Assembly: GCA_914767715.1 (NCBI GenBank)
Contig: OU612073.1
Location: forward strand, 10,538,001 to 10,602,000
From: Membranipora membranacea
Lineage: Eukaryota > Bryozoa > Gymnolaemata > Cheilostomatida > Membraniporidae
Direction of reading: 5' to 3'
DNA: 64,000 bases
Position numbers and translations under genes: made by a program. The notes under the pieces are model-generated. The model did no database searches. It worked only from the letters and a program-made list of their open reading frames with translations, and was not told where the DNA came from. Below, one piece after another: positions 37,020-46,911 of the stretch; the stretch's first letter is position 1; each line of letters begins with the position of its first letter.

Positions 37020-38531
37020 GAGTAAGAAAAATCAGCTCAAACTCTTTGATGACTTCATAAACTGGGCTTTGCAGGGGATCGTAGTGTATAAAATTGACAG
37101 AAGGCATTTTCTTAGTAAATTATTATGATTTCGAAACACATAGAAAAACCCATTTTCTTTCAAATGTGCGACAAGCATCTGTTTTAGTGATCCTGTTTTT
37201 ATTGACAGCGTCATAGTCATGACCACCTGGTTTGTGTCCACACAAAACCAAGGACTTTGCCAGTGGCTTTTAGTAGAGGAGAACAACTCCACGCAAATGC
37301 AGATAAATTGCATTAAACTTGTATTAAGGCATCATTATTTTCAGATTATTTATTATTTTCTTGTGAACTTGGCCTGACTCATATGTCAACTAATGATTAT
37401 ACAATAAATCATGAGAAACACAAAGGCCTGACTGACATGCCAACCCAATACCACCACAGCGATGGAAGAGCTTACCATCCATTATTATCCACTTTATTAT
37501 TTGTGTCATGGATGTAGGAAAGTTAACATTCTATCACAGAGTAAGGTTGTATATCCTTTTTCTCTGTGATTCTATTTTAGTGTTTCTATGTTTGTATTCA
37601 AAGCATGATAAGATTACAAAACAAAAAGTACGGCACAGCACCCGACAAGTCAAAAATATGAGACCCATGTCTGCACAATAATCCTCTAGAGGCTAAAGCA
37701 CAAACATATTCATGCCTGGAACATGTTTGTTCCTTCTACTGTGGAGGAGACATTCTGGAAAAGGCACTTTGATACACCATATTTTAATTGTTCTCCGCAT
37801 TCACACGAGAAACAAACTTGTTCTAATTCTTACCAGTACGTCAAACGCCATTGACTCTTTATAAATATTGACCATTTAGCAATGCTTGTAGTCGAACCAT
37901 CACTGACTACAGGATGTAAAGCCAGCCATGTTTTTTTCTGCCGAATTATTGTAGTGGTAGCTTTTTCAAATGGCCAAAAAAAAGTTAACTGCTTGACTAC
38001 GCTGTTGGGTGGTATGATAGATTGATGATTTGACATTTAATCTGCATAATTCATCACTATTTTTACATGTTGACAGATTTTTACTGTCGTATACAAAATA
38101 AACATCTGGGTCACAACTCAATAATCTTTTAAAATAAGGAACGGGAATTTTTATACAATGGTATATGATTGATAAGAAAGTTGAAGTGTTTTAAAGCCTT
38201 CTTCGGCTTTCGTACGTCATTGTGACCTGAACTGTAATTGGATGTGAATAAATGGCAGGATGATCGAACAAATTTTTACAGATACAGATCATAAATAATA
38301 ATATAGGTAGGATTTTTATTAGTATGTCACATACAGTTCAAACGCAAACCGCAACCACATAAGCGACATGACACAGCGCAAAAGCTGTCAATGTATTTTT
38401 TCTAACAGTTATCGATGACAAATTAAAACTGATAACTTTGCTTCTGGTTGTGGGAGTTAGTTGGAACAACCCTAAAAATTTATCATTGGCATTAAGGACA
38501 TTCCTAGCAATAGTCAAAATAGTACAAGATA
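37020..38531. other. SDR-B 3' flank
   Basis: Matches 23421-24966. A candidate AATAAA is at 37403-37408. No other gene recognised before the SDR-C start. Confidence 0.5.
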
Positions 38532-41500
38532 ATGGCTGTTACAGTTCTCAGGGCCTGCTGGTACAGTGCCCACATAGTATATCACATTATACTGTGCGCC
38601 ATCAAGTCATTAATCCCGTCCAGTTTTCTAGCTAAAAAGAGTTTGGTGAAAGAAATCGCCCTGATAACAGGGGCAGGTAAGTCGTTATGATGTTTTGAAA
38701 TTAATATTAGCTACAGTTTAGATTATCAAGTTTTGGATGAGTTAATGTTAGCTAGCACCTATTTTTGCTACCTAGGGACGAAGCTTTCATGAAGTTAAGT
38801 TGGTGAGTAAATGTTAGCTAGCGATAAGTTTCACTATTTTAAGCATGTGCGAAAAGGCAAATACTTTACTCGTCTAGGCTAGTGTGACCACTCTTTCTGA
38901 AGACCAGTTTCTAAGTGGTGAGTTTGACTTGACAAATTTCCGAAACTTTAAGGTTTCATTATGATTTTTTTAGTACCCTTGTTTCTCTGCTTCATTTACC
39001 TCATCCTTTTCAAACATCGGTGGCAATTATCTTGGCTCTTTTTGCAGGTAGTGGTATCGGCCGAGAGACTGCGAGGAGCTTAGCTAATCAAGGTTGTAGA
39101 CTTATTCTGTGGGATGTGAACAAAGGAGGAAACGATGAGACTAGAGACATGATAACTGAGTCTGGAGGTGTAGCTTACTCGTATACTGTAGATGTTTCTA
39201 ACAGGGAGATGGTGTATGCCACCAGGGGCGTATATTCTAAAAATTTTCACTCACTGACTTTTTAGAGATGAGCGTAATGATCGGGCGCAGCCCGATCCAC
39301 ACGCCGTAGGCGTGGCGGGGAGGGTGTGGGAGGGGCGCTTAAGCGCCCTCCCACCACGGAAATTTTTGCATATCGGTAGCAAAATAGTGCAAGCAGAGAG
39401 GTATTTCAATAGCTCACTGAGGTATTTCAATAGCTCACTGAGCTGTTGGATACTTTCAGAAAACAACTCAATAGCAGTAGAAGATTACGGGAAAAATTTT
39501 GAAAAAAAAATGACCTAAATGGGATTCGAACCCACAACAATCTGATATACAGTGATTATAAAGCAGACGCTCTACACACTGAGCTATTCAGTCACTCACG
39601 GAAATCCGTGGGCCGTGAGTGCTAATATACGCCACTGTATGCCACTGCGGACAAGGTATGTCTTAACTCCTAACAAGCAAGATGATGTTTCACATATAAA
39701 TTGACGACAAATTCATCACTCATCTCTCATCTTAATTAGGAGGCACAAGTCCAATTTAGGCATTGCATTGACATTTGCAGCAATGGTCAGTTCATTGCTG
39801 CCAAAAAATTTTACAAAACGCATAAAAGAAAGTTACTATTTTATTTATTAAAGTTTTTTTTGTAATCAAGTGTTCATCTGACAACCACGTCAAAGGCATC
39901 GCATGCTAATTTTGCCTTCAAACAGATAATCAATTTCTGGTGATATTTAGAAAGAGAAACCGGACCTCATGTTCACATTTTGACCTTGAATCAATTTTAT
40001 AGTTATTCTGTGAAAAGGAAATTAAGTTTACTGGGAAGCTGTTGCAGGCCCGTAGTTCAAGGGGTGGCAGGGAAGCACTGCCTCCCCTAGAGAGTGGCCT
40101 TAAATTATAATTGAATATTCCATATCAAACTCAGCTTCTTTGGGATTTCCATTTGCTATTTACATTCCTTTGACTGCTTTTGAGGAGCTTGCTCCACCCC
40201 TTTCAATGATGCTTTGGACTCTCCTTGGATTTTTGCCTCCCCTACAACTATTCTATACTATGACCCTGTGTTGTGACTGAAATCTGCATCCGAATCCATT
40301 TCTTTTCTTGTGACCTTGTACACTCTACCAGAGTGTAGAACAAAATTTCACATGTTTCAAGTACCGTAGAATTTATGACATCACAATTATTTGAGAATGG
40401 TGGACAATAAAATTTATCACTGCCGTATAAATCAATTTATTCCATAGCAGTTAAATTTATATGGTACTTTGTTTTAAACAATTGAAGGTCAGAGAAGAGG
40501 TTGGAGACGTCACATTACTTGTGAACAATGCAGGAATAATGAATATGGGAGAATTACTAACCATCCCTGATGAGCGTATCGTACAAACTATGAATGTTAA
40601 CCAACTAGCTCACTTCTGGGTAACGACTACCACATTTCTTGTATCTAATTCATTAGTCATCTTTATAACATGTAGAAGCTTGCCTGCAGTGCATTGACAA
40701 CTTCAAACAGATAGCAGTCTCGCGCAGTAATCGCAGCCTTGCCATTAAGGCTATGATACGAACATTGTCTGATTTTGACATTTTTTATATTATTGGAAAG
40801 CTAATAGAACACTGATTCTGAAAATATTGGTGCTGTGCTACTTTGATGTGGTGCAGACATTATGGTTCATATCAGACTTTCAACTGCACAATGTGGGGCA
40901 ATTTTATGATCCTGTGGCATTGCGCACCAGAGGAAAAATCATCTTTTATGCATGGTTATTAGCTTATTTAGGTCGCTTTGGTTTTGAGGCAACTCATATC
41001 TCGCTGCCCATGCTTAGGGGTGTGGTGTGTGACTAACAATTACAATTAAATGTTTCTAATCATGCATAGTAACACCAAATCAATGTATACTTTGATATGC
41101 GGGTATTTGTCAATCATTTTATTTCTTTCCCTTTCAGACGGTGAAGGCCTTTCTGCCCTCTATGATTGCGAGAGATCATGGACACATAGTAGCCATTGCT
41201 AGCTGCACTGGGATGGTTGCAATGCCCTTGATATCCGTCTACTGTTCAAGCAAATATGGGTGCCTAGGTATGACTCAACCAACCTCTGTTTTGTATCGTC
41301 ATTTCCAACATGTGGGAGCAGAATCCTTTTGGCTGCAGTATACAGAAGTTTTCAACATTTTTGTTTCACATTTTTATTGTTTTATTGACAATCACAATTG
41401 AGCTGAGTTATGATGATTTTTATGATGATTTATTTCAGGGTTTATGGAATCTCTAGAACTAGAGTTAAAACTGAAAACTAATAACATCAAGATAACACGG

Positions 41501-42447
41501 ATTTGCCTGGGTGGTGTCAACACGCCTCTTGTAAGAGATATTCTTCCGATGTCAGCGTGAGTTATTCTCTCCAAGGTGAATCTCAAAAAGTCACACCTCT
41601 CAATTTGCTACGGTACAACAAGGATGTAAAAAAATGATAGGATTTCGGACAAGTTTAAAGCCGCACCCTCCAAAGCATTTTGAGGTATATAAATTGCAAA
41701 CGAAATCTCTCAGCAGCTGATTCTGACATGGTTTTTGGGCAACTGTTTAGCTTTCTAAGAGAGGCAGTGCCTCCCCTAGATCTGTGAATCTTGTGCAGAT
41801 TATATAAGTTATTATAGAGCTGCATTTCTATTTTATAATGGTTAGAGTGCTAGTACACAGCAGTAGGGGTAACCTGGTTTTACCTATTTTGTATTTCAGA
41901 GAACAACACTTATCAACTCCCGAAGATGCTGCGGAGAACATAGTACTATCTATTCAGAGAAACCAGAGCCTACTGATTTACCCATGGTCTGCAGCAGCAA
42001 TCATGCTTCTGCTCAAACGGTATAACTTAGGACACAATCTACCAACATGTATTGATAGCCTTTGCACCCATTTTGTTCTGTGCTTATAATTGGAATACTG
42101 GCATGATTATACTACAACCACTCTTCCCTCTAAAAAAAATAGATTCTTCAGATTTAGGTCATGACTTTCTCAGAACCGGCAAATTAGGCGTTGGGCAGGT
42201 TGGCCTCTTTACACCCTCCCTGCTGACTCTCGGAATGCTCAGCTGACTTTCATACGTTGCCATCAATATGCGGATCTTGATAATCTTGAACATACTTGTT
42301 TACAGATGGTTACCAACGGATGTGTTATCAAAGCTTCTGCAGTCAGCCTTACCTTATGTTATGGAGTATAATGATGTAGCACAGCCATCACATGAGCATA
42401 AGGATCAAGTGGCATTAGTAGCATCTGACTCCTCGAATGAACGTTAA
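38532..42447 (+). CDS. SDR-C: divergent SDR16C-type dehydrogenase, exon 2 interrupted by a MITE
   Basis: Exons 38532-38676, 39048-39655 (interrupted), 40488-40619, 41138-41267, 41439-41556, 41900-42019 and 42306-42447. Removing the 415-bp insert and one 8-bp duplication restores an exon of 185 bases, the same as in SDR-A and SDR-B, and a frame of 323 residues. As assembled, exon 2 stops soon after the insertion point (VYATRGVYSKNFH then stop). The rest is free of stops: ITGAGSGIG, NNAG, IASCTGMVAM, VYCSSK, LGGVNTP, and a distinct acidic tail ending SSNER. The N-terminus (MAVTVLRACWYSAHIVYHII) is unlike SDR-A/B. Intact remaining exons suggest the insertion is recent, possibly only on one haplotype. 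Intron 2 also holds a TIR element (40045-40268). Confidence 0.85.
39223..39637. mobile_element. hAT-like MITE with tRNA-like module, copy 2, inside SDR-C exon 2
   Basis: 415 bp, from CAGGGGCGTATATT to AATATACGCCACTG (inverted), flanked by TATGCCAC at 39215-39222 and 39638-39645. SDR-C' has the empty site (TATGCCACTGCC near 25674), so insertion followed the duplication. Relative to copy 1 it is inverted. Internal features are three adjacent hairpins (GATCGGGCGCAGCCCGATC, CACGCCGTAGGCGTG, GGGCGCTTAAGCGCCC), a duplicated 21-base stretch around 39405-39440, the tRNA-like unit and a hairpin CTCACGG...CCGTGAG. Confidence 0.93.
39511..39593 (-). tRNA. tRNA-Ile(UAU)-like gene with intron, inside the MITE
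   Basis: On the minus strand: acceptor GACTGAA pairs with TTAGGTC (6 of 7), D-arm GCTC-AGTGTGTA-GAGC, T-arm GTGGG-TTCGAAT-CCCAT, and an A box TAGCTCAGTGTG and B box GGTTCGAATCC. The anticodon loop reads TTTATAA, giving UAU, and is followed by an insertion of about 12 bases, as in intron-bearing tRNA-Ile(UAU). A run of nine T follows at 39510-39502. The 3' anticodon stem is imperfect, so this may be a tRNA-derived promoter module rather than a working tRNA. Confidence 0.55.
40045..40268. mobile_element. CAGGCCCGTAG-type TIR element in SDR-C intron 2
   Basis: 224 bp, CAGGCCCGTAGTTCAAGGGG to ACTATGACCCTG, flanked by TGTTG on both sides (40040-40044, 40269-40273). With 19331-19578 it defines a family with 5-bp target duplications. 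Confidence 0.85.
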
Positions 42448-43011
42448 TCCCACCTGCCTTATAGGAGATACCGGCTGTAACAATGTGTGAGAAAGGTGTA
42501 ATTTTATGATGGAATATCATTAGCAGTGGCATCATCTCATTATTTTGAGGGAACACAGTGCATCAACCATTTTTGGATTGACAGAGGTTGATTGACAATA
42601 TGTCAATTATATGTCCTCTGTCAAATGTCAAATTTTAAAAGTCAATGTTTTAAATTTTCCGGCAAACAGATATCCCTGTGTCTCATTTGCCTCCTGAGGA
42701 ATATCGACGTTGTTTTGCTGAGGTGATATGTTTTTCTCATGCAAAACCTATAGATCTACTGTTAAAAAATATGGGTATATGACAAAATTACAAAAAACAA
42801 AATAGGTAGACATTTAAAACATATTCATTTTTTCAATCCAATACAACTATCAACATCGATCGTTTAATATCCTATCATCTACACAATACCGAGATCGAGT
42901 ACTTGACTATCACATATTATTTCCAGACCGTTCAATCTTCCGCTATAAGATCAGCCGATTAGTAATTCTTATCATCCGATTCAGTTAAAACTTGGGATAG
43001 GGGGTTATGTA
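42448..43011. other. Intergenic after SDR-C
   Basis: AT-rich; no gene or clear repeat seen. Probably includes the SDR-C 3' untranslated region. Confidence 0.4.
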
Positions 43012-43325
43012 GTCTGAGCCCCCCAGACTTTGCACCCCGCACCCCGCACCCCGCACCCCGCACCCCGCACCCCGCACCCCGCACCCCGCACCCCGCACCA
43101 CCCCCCCCCACCCCCACCCCCGGCGACGGGGTTATGATGTATTGACTGTATTTTGTGTAGGGTAGATTGATAAGCGGACTAACAAAACAAAGATCATTTG
43201 CTCGCTCATTGATTAATTAATTCATGTGATTTGTTTTGTTCCATTCATATTAAAAAGATTCAAGCCTATCAATTTTACAAGATTCAAACATACCGGCGGT
43301 GGGCAAAAGTCTGGGGGGCTCAGAC
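43012..43325. mobile_element. TA-flanked MITE with self-complementary terminal repeats
   Basis: Starts GTCTGAGCCCCCCAGACTTT and ends AAAGTCTGGGGGGCTCAGAC, with TA at 43010-43011 and 43326-43327, as in Tc1/mariner-type insertions. Each end can fold alone (AGTCTG with CAGACT) as well as pair with the other. Next to the left end is a GCACCCC heptamer array (43031-43098). No transposase. Confidence 0.85.
43031..43098. repeat. GCACCCC heptamer array
   Basis: About ten perfect 7-bp units inside the MITE at 43012-43325. It replaces the GCCCACCGCCCGACAG seen at the same place in the copy at 165, so the array expanded after insertion. Confidence 0.9.
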
Positions 43326-43487
43326 TATAAGAAAACATGTTTTAACAGCTTTTGAAAAGGGCAAAAGGCCACACATTATTGAATAACATGTGTCAACTGC
43401 CAACTGTCCTGTAACAAGGTGGATATTGTAAGAAATTTTAAATCGCTACAAGCGAGGGATTTTTGGATAACAAAGATCAAGCACTCC

Positions 43488-43838
43488 ATTACATACTTGC
43501 CAAGTCTCCCTATTAAGGTGGGACCCTTCAGATTCCAACACCCACTTCTGCCGACTTCCCACTTTTTGTAATTCTCATTATTTCCTCCAGATTTGAGAGA
43601 AAACAGCCCTATCGCAATTTATAAGTAACTATCCGAGCACTTGTTGATGAGCCCCAGGGGCCCATGTTTTAATTATATTTCACCTCAGTTTGATATTTTA
43701 GTGCTAGTACAAAAAACAAACATGAAATTATTTGAGATCACTCGGGTGCTTCGCACCCTCAAAACACCGCGATGCCGTGCGGTATTGCTGTAAATCGACA
43801 TCTCCCACTTTTTTACTTGGCAAGTATGCCCCATTACA
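43488..43838. mobile_element. Probable foldback element, ACTTGCCAAGT type
   Basis: ATTACATACTTGCCAAGTCTCCC near 43489 is answered by CTCCCACTTTTTTACTTGGC and AAGTATGCCCCATTAC near 43801-43837 in inverted orientation. No target duplication resolved. Confidence 0.5.
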
Positions 43839-43877
43839 GGTAAGATTGATTATGGCATACCACAACAGCATTGACCA

Positions 43878-43945
43878 ATTTGCCTTTATTCAGAGTTGCC
43901 CCCCTTCTACTTGCAAGGGAACAACTCCAAATGCGGGTGAATATG
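43878..43945. repeat. Hairpin repeat, ATTCAGAGTTGCCCCC type
   Basis: CCAATTTGCCTTTATTCAGA and GTTGCCCCCC pair imperfectly with GGGAACAACTCCAAATGCGGG. Third member of the family at 14351 and 23017. Confidence 0.5.
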
Positions 43946-44605
43946 ATCCTGCCTGATAAGAGAGAGAAGGTTGGACATCTCCTAGATCAAGTATAATTTG
44001 CGTTTGTACTTTGCATTTCCCCCAAATACTTTTGTTTTCAGTCTCCATCGAGCTGAGTGATACGATTTTGAAACCAAATAAATGTGCGTTGAAAGTTTTA
44101 GTATCATGCTGTTGATAGCCCAATGGAATTTATCTTTCCAACAATGACATGTTGAGATCATGTCAGTGGGTTTGTGGGTTTAAAATTTGGGATAAAAATA
44201 AGTTATTTTGGTTGTAGATTAATAAAAAACTGAAAACTATCACTATACCTTTTTAACTCATGGCTGTGTACCGAGAGTTTTTTGATAGCCAGCCAAGTTG
44301 ATTCAGAAATTGGTAGAATATGACTTCGTCACCAACATCCTTGTGACTAGAATTCATGGAGTAAGGATAAATCCTTACTCCATGCAGTATTTATGCTTAC
44401 GTAACCTTAGGTAACAGACGCTTATGTAACCTCCGATCATAGACAGACAAAGTTGTGTAATACCTTGTAGGCAGGTGATGGTTCACATGGTGTAATGTCG
44501 GCCTACATATAATCCTGTGTGACAGATACTGTGCCAGATGAGCCACCTGACAAACCAGATCAACAAAACAGTTTGCTAACGACACTTCATACCCGCACAC
44601 TGAGA

Positions 44606-45262
44606 ATGAATCGCCTGCTATTTATCGCTCTGATGAGTGTCGTGTGTTTGGTGATCGCAGAGGAGAACATTCTTTTCCATCCAGCCAGCACTTTTCTTGA
44701 TCTTTGTAATCCCTCAGATAGCCACTGCGTACCTGGATTTCACTGTATGAGGTAAGATATACAGTACGATGTATTTATAATAATTATAGTATATTACAAA
44801 TATATATAATATAGATATATAATTGTAATATTATAAAAATAATTTTCTTCGGTGTTATGCTATTCCATCATAAATGGTATCATTTTGTTCCTTCAAAGTA
44901 TATCATAGAAATATGAAATCTAATCTGTAAATTAGGCCAAATAATAAAACTACTATTGGTAAAAACTTTATTACTATGATATCTATTGTTTAAATCTGGT
45001 CTGGTGTGTTAATTCCCATAATAATCCTACTAATGAGAGTTTATCAAAATTGATTTTATATGGAGTGTGACCCGCAAGCTTTGGCAATGCCTGCAATTGG
45101 ACCATCTTAGACATTGTCTGTTTTGAAAATTTGTTGTCCTTGTTATTCAGGCTCCCACATGTCATGGCGGCTGGAATGGCTATGAAGTTTAACAAACAGA
45201 TGCCTGAGATAGCTAAGAAGGAGTATGACATGTGCTTCCCAGTGATCGGCTTCGGTTATTAG
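44606..45262 (+). CDS. Small secreted cysteine-containing peptide precursor, two exons
   Basis: Exons 44606-44751 and 45151-45262 join in frame to 85 residues. The start chosen, MNRLLFIALMSVVCLVIAEE, is a clean signal peptide; an upstream in-frame ATG would put 29 polar residues before it and is less likely. The mature part has C-x6-C-x5-C (LCNPSDSHCVPGFHC) and one later Cys (DMCFPVIGFGY at the C-terminus), allowing two disulphides. Several Met and Lys residues precede the end. I do not recognise the family; the layout fits a secreted peptide or a short cysteine-rich effector but nothing marks a target. AATAAA at 45456-45461 supports the 3' end. The frame has no homologue elsewhere in the window. 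Confidence 0.75.
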
Positions 45263-45455
45263 CTACATCCAACCTTCAGATGACCTTTTTTGATAATATA
45301 TAGCTTCTATATAATTATACCAATGAACTTATGTTCAAACATAAATCATTCAAACGTTATTTTTCTGTTTACTCTTTTATTCATCTTGAAATTGAATTTT
45401 TTCCTTTTTCCCGTTGGCTTGTTGGAAAACATTCTCAACTAATGAAAGTTATGCC

Positions 45456-45461
45456 AATAAA
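45456..45461 (+). terminator. Candidate polyadenylation signal
   Basis: AATAAA about 195 bases after the stop of the small secreted peptide gene. Confidence 0.5.
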
Positions 45462-45633
45462 GTTTAAACAAAATGTTAGTTGAAACAGCCAGCACAGTTC
45501 TCAATCATCTATTGATCGATCCATCCTTACCAAGTTTCTTTCATTTTTTTTTGCAGTCTCTATAAATTCCATGATGATATTTCTACATTGCGAGTTTCAT
45601 TAGTTCAATACTTTTCCTTCACTCAACATTAAA

Positions 45634-45670
45634 CATGGCGGGCGGGTGTAAAAGTCTGGGGGGCTCAGGC
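45634..45670. repeat. Single end of the TA-flanked hairpin element
   Basis: GGCGGGCGGGTGTAAAAGTC then TGGGGGGCTCAGGC followed by TA. Matches the right end of 43012-43325. Confidence 0.6.
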
Positions 45671-46911
45671 TACATGAAACATAGCTCGATACTCTAGCTG
45701 TGTGCACTTCAGCGGATTAAAATAGTAAGGGCATGAAGAGATTCTAGATCAACCTCATGTCATCTTGCATTACAGGAAAACATGTCAAAAATTTAAAATA
45801 CATTTTTTGCACATATAAATTGTTTAAAAAACCGATAGTTGGGATAGTCAATCCAGACCTATACTTCACACAATGAAGATTCGTAGAACATCATTTAGTG
45901 AGCGATTGCTAAACATCGCTTGTCTCGTAACTTCAGATACATATCTGGCTATTGATGAGGCATGTATGATTGACTTTTGACTTAGTTTTTGACGTCCTCC
46001 TCCTTGTAGTTTCAACCTCTCAGTGCATGAATACTTGTATGACAGCTTTTATCAAGGATAAACTTCCTTGGTAAAATTATTATCATGGTATCATATTGTG
46101 GTTTGTTCTGGCTAGACGATGGATTAATAATGCTAAATGAAACTATTAAAACCACATAAGTTTAAAGAATTTGATGCTCCAGAAAACTTTATTGGTATTA
46201 TGGTAGCTGTCACACCACAATAAAAGTTGGACAACATCCATCGAGTCATGTTAGAGTTTGAGTTTGGTCATTATAACATACATTGGATATGGGACATTGG
46301 ACTTTGGATTCGGTCATTCATCGTATTCTTACTGACTCATAGATGAGTAGTATAGTGACCAGCGAGCGTGATATGTAATTGCCGTTTGCTGGTACGCATT
46401 CTAGATCTAATGCAAGAAAAAATGATTATACGATGATAAATTTCACATATATAATTTTACTGCATATCCAGACCCTGTGTGGGCTAACAACATCGTTTTG
46501 CATGCAAGATGAGAGTGATTTAACATCTTGTGATCTCAGTCTATGGCAGAAGCTGATCCCTATGACTGTATATTTATCAAGGTAGTTTTAACATGGTTAC
46601 AGACAGGCAGCTTGTCAAAGTAAATAATTCATAAGATTGCAGTCGTTCAGCTGATGACATCATGTGAGCCAGGGAAAAACCTTAATAAACATTTACTTCT
46701 TCTTCCTTAAAGGAACACTTGTATCGCTTGATAAGATAAGTGTGTCTGTCGAAGCCCGCAAGGTACAGTTGCAATAATTAAATAACAGTTTATAGTCAAC
46801 ATCTTGGTTTTTAGATATATACAAATATTTTCATGCGAAGAGAGCGTTTAGTAGCAGCAAACAGTCGTAAAGGGTAGCAGTTCTGCAATCTTACTGCGGC
46901 AGTACAAGTAC
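45671..46911. other. Intergenic upstream of the Toll-like receptor
   Basis: No coding exon recognised. The last few hundred bases probably contain the receptor promoter and leader, but no core element is clear. Confidence 0.4.
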
